Below are positions 15,687-24,348 of a stretch of 64,000 bases of DNA, in pieces (the stretch's first letter is position 1; each line of letters begins with the position of its first letter). The position numbers were made by a program, and so were the translations under genes. The stretch is from positions 1,860,001 to 1,924,000 of the forward strand of contig NZ_CP113343.1 of assembly GCF_026683955.1 (NCBI RefSeq), in the 5' to 3' direction. A model generated the notes under the pieces. That model worked only from the letters and a program-made list of their open reading frames with translations. It searched no databases and was not told the DNA's origin. Origin of the DNA: Arthrobacter sp. MMS18-M83 (lineage in GTDB: Bacteria > Actinomycetota > Actinomycetes > Actinomycetales > Micrococcaceae).

Positions 15687-18600
15687 CAGTGTTTTCCAAT
15701 CGTCAACAGAAGCCCGCGCTTCGGCTCAAGGGTGATGGGCTGGCCGGGCCCGTAGCTCGCAGCCGTTTGGAATCCTTCGATAGCGTGCACGGTCACCGGG
15801 CTCACGGCGAGGCCCGCAGCCTCTTCTTCGGACAGCGCTGAGGCCGCTCCGCCGTCGAACACCAAGGTCACGTCCACCGGCTCAGCCGCCCACGACGCGA
15901 GCGCAACCACAGCTGCGCCATCTGGCGTCAGCCAGGTTGTCGCCAGAACTTCCGGATTGCTGCTCCGGATCGGCGCGTCTGCCCAGTGTCCGATCATGGT
16001 GGCTTCCGCCAGGCCGTTGTTTGCCCAGAATCGCCACAACGGCCGGTTGTCGACAGCGGGGACCCTGCCCGTCATACCGAACACCATCCCGCGCCAGGCA
16101 TTTCCGCCACCCTCCAACATCTCCCCCATGACGCCGAAGGGAATCCCGGAAAGCTCAACGAGCCAGTATTCGGGCGAAGTATTTTCGTAGTCGAAGTACT
16201 CCCCGAACCACAGCCTGTCCACATAGGGCATGTGCTCCATGTACAGATTCGCCGAGGAGACAAAGCCGTCCCGAGCGGTGAACTGATTGGCCGAATGCAG
16301 GTCGATATCCGGTCCTTCGGCAGTTCCGCAGTTGCGCTCGAGGACCTTGCGGACGCGGAGCATGGTGTGGCGGTCGTAGGCGATGTCATCGAGGTAGATG
16401 CCGTCCACTCCGGTGCGACGGACCAATTCCTCAAGGCTCTTCACGTAGAAGTTCTCCCAACGCGATTCCCCGCTGGTGACCACTGCGATGTCATCCACGT
16501 CTGAGGCGAACCACGCTGACACGTAGCCGTTGCCAACATGTTCCTGCAGCCAGATATGGCCGAGGCCCGGTCCGTCGCTGAACACCTCGTGCCCCAGCGA
16601 GAGCAAGGGCAGCAGCTCCGGGCTATGGAAGGTCAGCTCCCGGACGGTGTTGTAGACCTTGGCCCTGAGGCCGCTTCGGTGGGCTTCCTCGACGTAGGCC
16701 GCCAGTCTCCCCGCCGTGAGAAGGGGATCGTTGATGTACGGGGCCGGCGCCGTGGCGTGGTGGACATTGACCACGGTGGCGCCCGTCGCAGCGATCGCCT
16801 CCGGCTCGGCAGGGGCATGGAAGAAGCGGTTGGCCAGATGCTTGGCAGGGTTGATGGGCTTGAAAGGGGTGAGCAGGAGCCGGAAGTCGAAGTCCAGCGT
16901 CTCCCCCACTGCCAAGGTGCGGCCGCCGCTGAAGGCAGACACCGTGACCGATTCGCCCGCGGTCCGCAGTGCCACGCCTCCCCGCACCTTGCCGTCTTGG
17001 ACCGTGCCGCCTTGGACTGTGCCGTCTTGCCGGTTGGCCCACGACGCCGGTTCCGCCAGCGGCTTTTCCCTGTAGAAGTTCGTGTTGAGTGGCCGCTCAT
17101 AGTTGCCGTCGCGCAGGGCAAGTTGCAAGCCTGCGTTCACGCTGCCCAGCCAGAGGGAGTCCTGATTGTGATCGGCCACGTCCCACGTCCAATCAAGCGT
17201 TTCGGGTCGTTTGCCCCCGGGAACGCCGAGTCCCATGGCGAGCGGAACCGTTGCCTCGAGGAAATCGAGCTGCAAGCCCGCGTCGTCCACCTCCAGCGGT
17301 TGCCCGGCGGTGAGCTGCAGCGAAAAGGTGCACGCGCCGTCGGCCTCCAGGGTGCCGCGCAGCTCTGCTGAAAGTCCGACGTCGGCTGTCCACCTGGAGC
17401 GCCACGATACTTGGGCCGGGCCGTCGACCGTGAATTCAAGGGGCGAGTAGCTCCATCGGAGCGCTTTCCCGCCGGTGGTGTCGGCAAGGGTGACGCCGAA
17501 GTGCAAAGGCGCGGCAAGCAGGTCGACGGCGGGGCCATCACACGCGGTGACCGCGGGTGTGAAAGTCGAGGTCAGCTGGGCCGGGAGGCCGGATTCCGCA
17601 AGCTGTACTTGGCGCCCCAGGATGTCCAGCGTGCGGCCCGGTTCGTCGAGAAGCACCTCCGTGAACGGGGCGACGAGTCCGCGATCCTGGGCCACCGTCG
17701 AGTCCAGCCAGGCAAGGCGGCGAAGGTACTCGGGCTCACCAAACCCGCCATCGAGAATGTCCGGATCAGCGTCGTCGAGCGCGAGTACGTCCAAAGTGAT
17801 AGTCACGGTGCTGGCTTCGGCGCCATCCGCCGCCACGGCGATGTTCGCTGTGAAAGTGGTTCCGGCGGCGTCGAGCGGTATGGACAGGACGGTGTACAGG
17901 GCCTGCACTCTGCCGCGTGAAACGGTCAGTGTCCGGGACACGGGCTGCCCCAAACGGTCCGTGCCATCGGTGTTGAGGCAATGTCCAGCCGTGGGCGGCT
18001 GCACTTCCACGGTGACACCCGTGAGGTCCTGCATGGCGTAGAGGCCCAGCTGCACAATGTAGTCCTCGCCGGGTTGAGCGACGTCGTTGAATTCCTTGCG
18101 AGGACCACCGATGGCCCAGTGCGCCGGGAGGGCGTCCCGCATGGAGATGGGAGTGAGCCGGCTTTCCGGGAAGAGCAGGAAAGGTTCCGTCCCGTATTGT
18201 TCGTGCAGTGCGTCCACCTCGTCCGCGGCGGCCGAGAAGTTCATAGGAGCGAAGGAATCCTGGGCGCTCGCGGCCTCATAGCGGATCACCCGCGCGCTGG
18301 GGATGTGCTGAGCTGGCAGGCGCGTTGGTTGCAGGCGCCAGGCGGACTGCTCGACGGCGGCAGCCCACTCCGGTTCCGCGGACGGCCTTCGCGGCAAGTA
18401 CTGAGCTTGGGGGTAGTGGGGCTTTCCGAGCATCGCGTAGGGGAGGTAGTAGAAATAGTAGTCGCAGGGTCCATCCACCGGTTCGAAGACGAGCTGGCCG
18501 GACTCCCTCTCAGCACGCTCCACCACAACGTTGCGAATCCGGCGGCCGCTCTCCGCAGAGGCCACGATGATCTCCACACTCGCCGGGTCGGCGTCCTGGC

Positions 18601-18796
18601 GCCGCCAAGGCAGGACCACCCGGCTTGCGGCAACCCCGGCGTCAGGACGCGCTCCGTCGGTTCGCGGGCTCTCCCCGTCCACCCGCACGACAAAGCGGTG
18701 GTTTCCATAGAGCAACTTGTCCCACGCCCCTGTGCCACACTCCACTTCCGGATGGCCCGAAAGTTCCGAGTGGACAGCAGTACGGCCAGGTTGCAT
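15686..18796 (-). CDS. Large glycoside-hydrolase-like protein, DUF6067 type
   Basis: A 1036-aa protein without a signal peptide, so probably cytoplasmic. The N-terminal 600 residues are beta-rich domains; the part from about 640 to 900 looks like a TIM-barrel glycosidase: RFFHAPAEPEAIAATGATVV, the acid-rich GVDGIYLDDIAYDRHTML, ANLYMEHMPYVDRLWFGEYF and GIPFGVMGEMLEGGGNAWRG. A beta-sandwich tail follows. This order recalls the DUF6067 proteins annotated as glycoside hydrolases; the substrate is unknown. It is the first gene of an operon with the DUF5107 gene. No transporter or sugar kinase is adjacent. Dyads upstream at 18875-18955 may control both genes. Confidence 0.78.
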   Translation of the reverse strand: MQPGRTAVHSELSGHPEVECGTGAWDKLLYGNHRFVVRVDGESPRTDGARPDAGVAASRVVLPWRRQDADPASVEIIVASAESGRRIRNVVVERAERESGQLVFEPVDGPCDYYFYYLPYAMLGKPHYPQAQYLPRRPSAEPEWAAAVEQSAWRLQPTRLPAQHIPSARVIRYEAASAQDSFAPMNFSAAADEVDALHEQYGTEPFLLFPESRLTPISMRDALPAHWAIGGPRKEFNDVAQPGEDYIVQLGLYAMQDLTGVTVEVQPPTAGHCLNTDGTDRLGQPVSRTLTVSRGRVQALYTVLSIPLDAAGTTFTANIAVAADGAEASTVTITLDVLALDDADPDILDGGFGEPEYLRRLAWLDSTVAQDRGLVAPFTEVLLDEPGRTLDILGRQVQLAESGLPAQLTSTFTPAVTACDGPAVDLLAAPLHFGVTLADTTGGKALRWSYSPLEFTVDGPAQVSWRSRWTADVGLSAELRGTLEADGACTFSLQLTAGQPLEVDDAGLQLDFLEATVPLAMGLGVPGGKRPETLDWTWDVADHNQDSLWLGSVNAGLQLALRDGNYERPLNTNFYREKPLAEPASWANRQDGTVQGGTVQDGKVRGGVALRTAGESVTVSAFSGGRTLAVGETLDFDFRLLLTPFKPINPAKHLANRFFHAPAEPEAIAATGATVVNVHHATAPAPYINDPLLTAGRLAAYVEEAHRSGLRAKVYNTVRELTFHSPELLPLLSLGHEVFSDGPGLGHIWLQEHVGNGYVSAWFASDVDDIAVVTSGESRWENFYVKSLEELVRRTGVDGIYLDDIAYDRHTMLRVRKVLERNCGTAEGPDIDLHSANQFTARDGFVSSANLYMEHMPYVDRLWFGEYFDYENTSPEYWLVELSGIPFGVMGEMLEGGGNAWRGMVFGMTGRVPAVDNRPLWRFWANNGLAEATMIGHWADAPIRSSNPEVLATTWLTPDGAAVVALASWAAEPVDVTLVFDGGAASALSEEEAAGLAVSPVTVHAIEGFQTAASYGPGQPITLEPKRGLLLTIGKH

Positions 18797-18874
18797 CTTT
18801 ATGACTCCTGAATGGCATTTTCAATCGGAATATTGCATCCATCCTTGACCCCGGGCGTCGTCATGTAAAGGGTC

Positions 18875-18955
18875 ATTGCGAAGCGCAATCCCAACTGGCT
18901 CGCATTTGTTGTCGTTATGAGGGCTGATAACGACATTAACTGCCAGTCAGTTGGG
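18875..18955. promoter_or_regulatory. Nested dyads upstream of the glycoside-hydrolase operon
   Basis: Three dyads lie in 80 bp. ATTGCG-AAG-CGCAAT at 18875-18889 is perfect. TGTCGTTAT (18910-18918) and ATAACGACA (18927-18935) are perfect 9-bp arms around 8 bp. CCCAACTGGC (18890-18899) and GCCAGT-CA-GTTGGG (18942-18955) flank the second, sharing its centre. The pattern suits operators for one or two sugar-responsive regulators. The outer pair reaches nearly to the cutC stop at 18959 and might also form a stem in the cutC transcript, but no T-run follows. Confidence 0.55.
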
Positions 18956-18958
18956 ATG

Positions 18959-19690
18959 TCACCCCGCTGCGGCGCGTGCGGCCCTCACCACATCGCGGTC
19001 GGTGATCATGTACGCCGTAGGGTCTGAATGCCCCGGCGAATCGAGAGAATTGTCTTGGTGGGAAACTGTGATCTTGGCCGACAAGTGGACCGCGCTCAAT
19101 CCCGCGGTGCGCAAGGCCGGAATATCGTCCAGGGCGAGGCCGCCGCCTGCCATCACCTCAAGCCGCCCCGCCGCGCGCTGGACCATGCGCTTGAGCGTCG
19201 CGATCCCCGCTCCCACCGTGGCGGCACCCCCGGAGCTGAGCACCCTGGTGAATCCGAGTTCCACGAGCTGCTCGACGGCGGCCGCGGGGTCCGGCGTCTG
19301 ATCGATGGCCCGGTGGAATGTCAGTTGGGCGGCGGGGTTGGTCTCCAAGGCGGCGTGCGCGAGCCTTCGTGTGGCTTCGATGTCGACTTCGCCGGCGGCC
19401 GTCAGAACCCCGATCACTACCCCGTGTGCTCCTTGCGTGAGCAGGAATCGGATCTCTCGGTCCATGGTGTCCAAATCCGTGCCGGAGTACAGGAAATCAC
19501 CGGGCCGGCTACGGATGAGCGGGTGGATCTCCAGCCTTCCGGCCACAGTTTCCTGTGCGGCGTCCATAAGGCCTTGGCTCGGGGTCAGTCCCCCAAGCTC
19601 CAGGGCGCTGCATAGTTCAATCCGGTCCGCGCCTTCTTCAGCGGCAACGGCAGCGCCCTGGACACCGACGGCGACGATCTCGAGTTTCAT
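18959..19690 (-). CDS. cutC: CutC family protein
   Basis: The 243-aa TIM-barrel protein shows the CutC signature: EIVAVGVQGAAVAAEEGADR, then IELCSALELGGLTPSQGL near the start, HPLIRSRPGDFLYS, LTFHRAIDQTPDP and LSSGGAATVGAG. CutC was named for copper homeostasis in E. coli, but that role is disputed and the biochemical activity is unsettled. The protein is cytoplasmic. ATG 19690 is followed by the family start, and GTTTCCCC lies upstream without a strong ribosome site. A large palindrome separates it from the thioesterase gene, so it is probably its own unit. Confidence 0.88.
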   Translation of the reverse strand: MKLEIVAVGVQGAAVAAEEGADRIELCSALELGGLTPSQGLMDAAQETVAGRLEIHPLIRSRPGDFLYSGTDLDTMDREIRFLLTQGAHGVVIGVLTAAGEVDIEATRRLAHAALETNPAAQLTFHRAIDQTPDPAAAVEQLVELGFTRVLSSGGAATVGAGIATLKRMVQRAAGRLEVMAGGGLALDDIPALRTAGLSAVHLSAKITVSHQDNSLDSPGHSDPTAYMITDRDVVRAARAAAG

Positions 19691-19713
19691 GGGGAAACTC
19701 TACCGGCGGTGCC

Positions 19714-19777
19714 AGATCGTGGGTGTGGCCCGTGGGCTGCGTTCCGGAACGCAGCCCACGACCTGCACCCACGATCT
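19714..19777. terminator. 64-bp near-perfect palindrome, probable terminator
   Basis: Outer arms AGATCGTGGGTG (19714-19725) and CACCCACGATCT (19766-19777) enclose a perfect 28-bp palindrome at 19732-19759 whose centre is TTCCGGAA; both share the centre at 19745/19746. It begins 14 bp past the stop of the leftward thioesterase gene and ends 24 bp before the cutC ATG. It is likely a terminator, though there is no T-run, and the size would also suit a mobile REP-like palindrome. Confidence 0.6.
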
Positions 19778-19791
19778 CCAGCGGACAGGAG

Positions 19792-20301
19792 CTAGGCCCG
19801 GTAGGGTTCCAACTGCTGCTTTTGCACCAGCGTGAGCCTGCGGACCCGGCCGGTGGACTCATCCACGAAAGCAAGATGCGTGCTGGCTTTGACGCAGTCC
19901 TCGCCGGTCACGGGATCCTTGATGACGTAGTGGAGGTCAAAGCTGGCACCCTTCACGGCACCCACCCAGATCTCAACAACTGCCGGAACGTTCCGGTATT
20001 CCAAGGTGCGGACGTACCGGACCTTGTGCTCCACCACAAGGGTCATGACTCCATCCTCAACATCGTTGAAAATGGAGACAGGCGGCTCGGCACCGGGCAA
20101 ACCCGCACCGCGGGGCGGACCGAAGGCCGCGATACGGGCCTCCTCCAACATGCGGACGATCTGGACGTTGTTGATGTGCCCGTAGGCGTCCATGTCGCCC
20201 CAACGCATCGGCACGAGGACCTTGATCCGTTGGCCGCGCCCTGAATCCGTTGCTGACGCAGCGTCCGGGTTCTGCGGGGCGTCCGGATCCGCCCCTGCCA
20301 C
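19792..20301 (-). CDS. Acyl-CoA thioesterase, hot-dog fold
   Basis: The 169-aa protein belongs to the 4HBT/YbgC-FcbC group of thioesterases. The key motif is MRWGDMDAYGHINNVQIVRM, whose Asp is the usual catalytic residue, followed by a central strand VVEHKVRYVRTLEYRN and AFVDESTGRVRRL. It would cleave acyl-CoA thioesters in the cytoplasm; the substrate is unknown. The start is GTG 20301; about 20 N-terminal residues before the fold are of low complexity, so a later start is conceivable. It lies 17 bp after the ABC exporter operon and may be co-transcribed with it. Confidence 0.85.
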   Translation of the reverse strand: MAGADPDAPQNPDAASATDSGRGQRIKVLVPMRWGDMDAYGHINNVQIVRMLEEARIAAFGPPRGAGLPGAEPPVSIFNDVEDGVMTLVVEHKVRYVRTLEYRNVPAVVEIWVGAVKGASFDLHYVIKDPVTGEDCVKASTHLAFVDESTGRVRRLTLVQKQQLEPYRA

Positions 20302-20318
20302 TAGCCCGGTATCCGCGC

Positions 20319-22406
20319 TCAGCTGTGAACCGCCGTCGAATCATCCACAGCGACTTCTTCGGCATCCTCACCGGCAAACTGCGACATGTACAGGCGGTAG
20401 TACGCACCCTGCAAAGCGAGCAGTTCGTTGTGGTTGCCCTGCTCCACGATGCTGCCGTTTTCCATCACCAGGATGGTGTCGGCGTCGCGGATGGTGGACA
20501 AACGGTGGGCGATGACGAAGCTGGTGCGATCCGTGCGGAGGGCAGCCATGGCTTTCTGCAGCAGCAACTCGGTACGGGTGTCAACGGAGCTCGTGGCCTC
20601 GTCCAGGATCAACAGCGAGGGATCGGAAACGAAGGCCCGAGCGATGGTGATGAGCTGCTTCTCGCCCGCGCTGACGTTGTTGCCTTCCTCGTCGATGATG
20701 GTCTGGTAGCCATCCGGCAGGGCACGCACGAAGCGGTCCACGTACGTGGCCTTGGCCGCTTCCATGATCTGCTCCTCGGTGGCGTCGAGGTTGCCGTACT
20801 TGATGTTGTCGTAGATGGTGCCGCCGAACAGCCAGGCGTCCTGGAGCACCATTCCCACCTTGGAGCGAAGCTCGGAACGGCTGAGCTCCTTGATGTCCAC
20901 CCCGTCCAGGGTGATACGACCCGAATTGAGTTCGTAGAACCGCATGACGAGGTTGACCAGGGTGGTCTTGCCCGCGCCTGTGGGTCCGACAATCGCCACG
21001 GTATGTCCGGGCTCCGCGCTGAGGGAAAGGTTCTCGATGAGCGGCTTGTCGGCAACGTAGCTGAACGACACGTTCTCGAACTCGACGTGACCGTCCGTGC
21101 GCGGGGGCAGGTGACGGGCAGCGTTCTCCGGGATTTCCTCATCGGCATCCAGGAACTCGAAGACGCGCTCAGCCGAAGCCACACCGGACTGGAGCATGTT
21201 GGCCATGCCGGCGATCTGGCCGAGCGGCTGGGTGAATTCACGCGAGTACTGGATGAACGCCGTGGCGTCGCCCAGGCTCATGGAACCGGAGGCGACACGC
21301 AAACCACCGACGACGGCGATGCCCACGTAGCTGAGGTAGGAGACGAAGTTCATGGCCGGGAAGATGATTCCCGAAACGAACTGCGCCCCGAACGAGGCCT
21401 TGTACAGGGCTTCATTTCGTTCGTCGAAACGCTCCAGCATGTCCGCGTCACGCCCGAAGACCTTGACGAGCTCGTGGCCGGAGAACGATTCCTCGATCTG
21501 GCCGTTGAGCGAGCCGGTGTTCTTCCACTGGGCGGCGAAGAGCTTCTGGCTGCGCGAACCGATCACGCCGGCAAGGACACCGGAGAGCGGCAAGGCGACC
21601 AACGCGATCAGGGCGAGCTGCCAGGAAACGATGAACATCATGATGGTGATGCCGAAGACCGTCAGCACCGAGCTGACCAGTTGCGCGAACGCCTGCTGGA
21701 GCCCTTGCTGGACGTTGTCGACGTCGTTGGTCACGCGGGAGAGGATGTCGCCGCGCTGGCGCGTGTCGAAGTAGTTCAGGGGCAAGCGGTTGAGCTTGGC
21801 CTGGACGTCATTGCGGAGGCGGTTGATGACCTTCATGACGATCTTGTTCAGGATGTAGCCTTGGGCCCACAGGAAGATGTTGGCCACGAAGTACATCAAG
21901 AGCACGATCGAGATCAGGAACGTCAGCTTCGAGAAATTGATCCCGTTGGTGAGCTCCATCTTGGAGACCATGTCCGCGAAGTTGTTCTGGCCAGCTCGGC
22001 GGAGTCCTTCGGCGAAGGCCGCTTGGCTCACGCCGGGAGGCAACTGCTTGCCCATGACACCGCCGAAGATGACGTCCATGGCGCTACCGAGGATCTTCGG
22101 GGCGATGACGTTCAGGACAACGGAAACCACCACGAGGCCGATAACAAAGACCACGCCTGCGGCCTCGGGCTTGAGCAGACCCAGGAGCCGCTTCGCGGAC
22201 GGTCCGAAGGCCTTGGCCTTCTTGGCCGGCAGGTTGCCGAACATGCCACCGTCGGCTTCGCCTGGAGTGTATTCGGTTTCTTCGACGTCGTCATCGTCCA
22301 CGGCTGTTACGGCACCGGCTGCGTTTGCATCCTTCGCTTCCGCAGTTTCGCGCGCTGCCTCGGCCTTCGCGGCCCAGCCACGCTTTTGCTGGTTCTGTTC
22401 GCTCAT
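20319..22406 (-). CDS. ABC multidrug exporter half, catalytic-site subunit
   Basis: A 695-aa half-transporter: an acidic/charged extension (1-70), six membrane segments (about 80-380) and a nucleotide-binding domain. Walker A is GPTGAGKTTLVN, the signature is the non-standard VSAGEKQL, Walker B is LLILDEATSSVD with the catalytic Glu, and the H-loop is FVIAHRLSTI. With the partner gene it should form an asymmetric heterodimer like BmrCD, TM287/288 or LmrCD, exporting drugs or lipids. Its ATG lies within the stop of the partner gene (ATGA at 22403-22406). Confidence 0.92.
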   Translation of the reverse strand: MSEQNQQKRGWAAKAEAARETAEAKDANAAGAVTAVDDDDVEETEYTPGEADGGMFGNLPAKKAKAFGPSAKRLLGLLKPEAAGVVFVIGLVVVSVVLNVIAPKILGSAMDVIFGGVMGKQLPPGVSQAAFAEGLRRAGQNNFADMVSKMELTNGINFSKLTFLISIVLLMYFVANIFLWAQGYILNKIVMKVINRLRNDVQAKLNRLPLNYFDTRQRGDILSRVTNDVDNVQQGLQQAFAQLVSSVLTVFGITIMMFIVSWQLALIALVALPLSGVLAGVIGSRSQKLFAAQWKNTGSLNGQIEESFSGHELVKVFGRDADMLERFDERNEALYKASFGAQFVSGIIFPAMNFVSYLSYVGIAVVGGLRVASGSMSLGDATAFIQYSREFTQPLGQIAGMANMLQSGVASAERVFEFLDADEEIPENAARHLPPRTDGHVEFENVSFSYVADKPLIENLSLSAEPGHTVAIVGPTGAGKTTLVNLVMRFYELNSGRITLDGVDIKELSRSELRSKVGMVLQDAWLFGGTIYDNIKYGNLDATEEQIMEAAKATYVDRFVRALPDGYQTIIDEEGNNVSAGEKQLITIARAFVSDPSLLILDEATSSVDTRTELLLQKAMAALRTDRTSFVIAHRLSTIRDADTILVMENGSIVEQGNHNELLALQGAYYRLYMSQFAGEDAEEVAVDDSTAVHS

Positions 22407-24136
22407 GCCACTTCCTCCGCGCTCAGCTGGGATTCGACGATCTCCTGGTACGTGGGTGACGTTTCCAGTAGTTCGTCGTGGGTGCCCCGGTCAACGATTC
22501 TGCCGTTGTCCAGGACGAGGATCTGGTCCGCATCCGCAATAGTTGAGACGCGCTGGGCCACGATGATGACCGTGGCATCCTGCGTCTTCTCCTTCAGCGC
22601 CCTGCGAAGGCGGGCATCCGTAGCCACATCCAAAGCCGAGAAGGAGTCGTCAAAGAGATACACCTTGGGTTGTGTCACCAGGGCCCGGGCGATGCAGAGG
22701 CGCTGCCTCTGGCCACCGGAGACGTTGGTGCCGCCCTGCGCCACCCGCCGGTTAAGGCCCGACGACTTTTCCATCACGAAGTCCTTGGCCTGCGCGGTTT
22801 CCAAGGCATCCCAGAGTTCCTGGTCCGTGGCATCGGTCTTGCCGAAACGCAGGTTGTGCTCGATGGTTCCGGAGAACAAGTACGGCTTCTGCGGCACAGT
22901 GGCCACCCGACTGGTGATTTCGTCGCGGTCCAGGCTGGTGACCGGAACGCCGTCGAGCAATACATCGCCGGACGCGACGTCGTACAGGCGCGGCAACAGC
23001 GACACCAAAGTGGTCTTGCCCGCGCCGGTGGATCCGATGATGGCGAGGGTCTGGCCCGGCTCCGCGGTGAAAGAGATGTTGCTCAGCACGGGAGCTTCAG
23101 CGCCGGGGTATTTGAAGGTGACATCGCGGAATTCGACGCGGCCCTTCTTCTCCGCGGGCGCCACGGGCGCCTCCGGATCGTGGATGGAGGGTTCGACGTC
23201 GAGGACCTCGCCGATGCGGTCCGCACAGACGGAGGCACGCGGGATCATCATCGCCATGAAGGTACCCATCATCACGGCCATGAGGATCTGCAGGAGGTAT
23301 TGCAGGAATGCAGTCAAGGAGCCCACCTGCATGTTGCCCGCATCCACCCTTTGGCCGCCGAACCACAGCACTGCTGCCGTGGAAAGGTGCAGGATCATTC
23401 CGATGGCAGGGAACATCAAGACAAACAGATTGCCGATCTTGACCGAAACCAAGGTGAGATCCTTGTTGGCGTCACCAAAGCGCTTGGCCTCGTAAGGTTC
23501 ACGGACGAAGGCCCGCACCACGCGGATACCGATGATCTGTTCGCGCAGAACACCGTTGATGGCGTCGATCTTCTTCTGCATGGAGCGGAAGAGCGGCATG
23601 AGCCTGACCACGAGGTAGCCAACCACGGCCACGAGGACTGGCACCGAAACCCAGACGAGCCACGACAGGCTAAGGTCCTCGCGCAGGGCCATGATGATGC
23701 CGCCCACGCACATGATGGGCGTGGACACCATGAAGTTCAGGCCCATCAGCATGAGCATCTGCACTTGCTGGACGTCGTTGGTGCCGCGCGTGATCAACGT
23801 GGGCGCGCCGAAGCTGTTGACGTCCTTGGCCGAGAAGCTGCTGACCTTGCGGAAGACGTCCCTGCGCAAGTCGCGGCCCATGGCCATGGCCACGCGGGAT
23901 CCGAAATAGACCCCTGCGATGGCCGCAATGACCTGGCCGAGCGCGACCGCGAGCATCAGGGCACCGGTCTGCCAGATGTAGTTGGTATCCCCCCGGGATA
24001 CCCCTTCATCGATGATTTTTGCGTTGAGGCTTGGAAGGTAGAGGGTTGCGATGGTGGACGCCAACTGGAAGATGATGACGGCCAGTATCTGCGGCAAATA
24101 CGGCTTGGAGTAGCGCCGTATCAGGGTGACAAGCAT
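22403..24136 (-). CDS. ABC multidrug exporter half, degenerate-site subunit
   Basis: A 577-aa half-transporter with six membrane segments then a nucleotide-binding domain: Walker A GSTGAGKTTLVSLL and signature VSGGQRQRLCIARAL. The Walker B end reads LFDDSFSALD, with Asp where the catalytic Glu belongs, and the H-loop reads VAQRVSTI, with Gln for His. This is the usual degenerate site of heterodimeric exporters; the good signature completes the active site of the partner. ATG 24136 is chosen over GTG 24142 because AAGGAT then lies 8 bases upstream. The 212-bp gap before it (to the DHA2 gene) should hold the promoter; nothing else is seen there. Confidence 0.92.
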   Translation of the reverse strand: MLVTLIRRYSKPYLPQILAVIIFQLASTIATLYLPSLNAKIIDEGVSRGDTNYIWQTGALMLAVALGQVIAAIAGVYFGSRVAMAMGRDLRRDVFRKVSSFSAKDVNSFGAPTLITRGTNDVQQVQMLMLMGLNFMVSTPIMCVGGIIMALREDLSLSWLVWVSVPVLVAVVGYLVVRLMPLFRSMQKKIDAINGVLREQIIGIRVVRAFVREPYEAKRFGDANKDLTLVSVKIGNLFVLMFPAIGMILHLSTAAVLWFGGQRVDAGNMQVGSLTAFLQYLLQILMAVMMGTFMAMMIPRASVCADRIGEVLDVEPSIHDPEAPVAPAEKKGRVEFRDVTFKYPGAEAPVLSNISFTAEPGQTLAIIGSTGAGKTTLVSLLPRLYDVASGDVLLDGVPVTSLDRDEITSRVATVPQKPYLFSGTIEHNLRFGKTDATDQELWDALETAQAKDFVMEKSSGLNRRVAQGGTNVSGGQRQRLCIARALVTQPKVYLFDDSFSALDVATDARLRRALKEKTQDATVIIVAQRVSTIADADQILVLDNGRIVDRGTHDELLETSPTYQEIVESQLSAEEVA

Positions 24137-24348
24137 GCCCACGGATCCTTAATGAGAGTGCGCGAATGAATCAATATGCGAATGACTTAATACATGGATA
24201 ACAGCAGGCGCTGACAGTATTAGTCCCTCAACTCTACGAAATCCGTTGCCTCAGCGAAATATCGATAGCCGAATATCATCCTTGCGGCGTACCTGAGCCA
24301 CTCCAGCGCTTCCAAGCCCGCTGGGCGGCTCCTGGCCCGCCTGACCCT

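Noticed and set aside
20250..23495. Long open frame (about 1080 codons) opposite the ABC exporter genes
   Set aside because: It is the complement of two well-supported genes; GC-rich third positions keep antisense frames open. No family motif and no ribosome site were seen.
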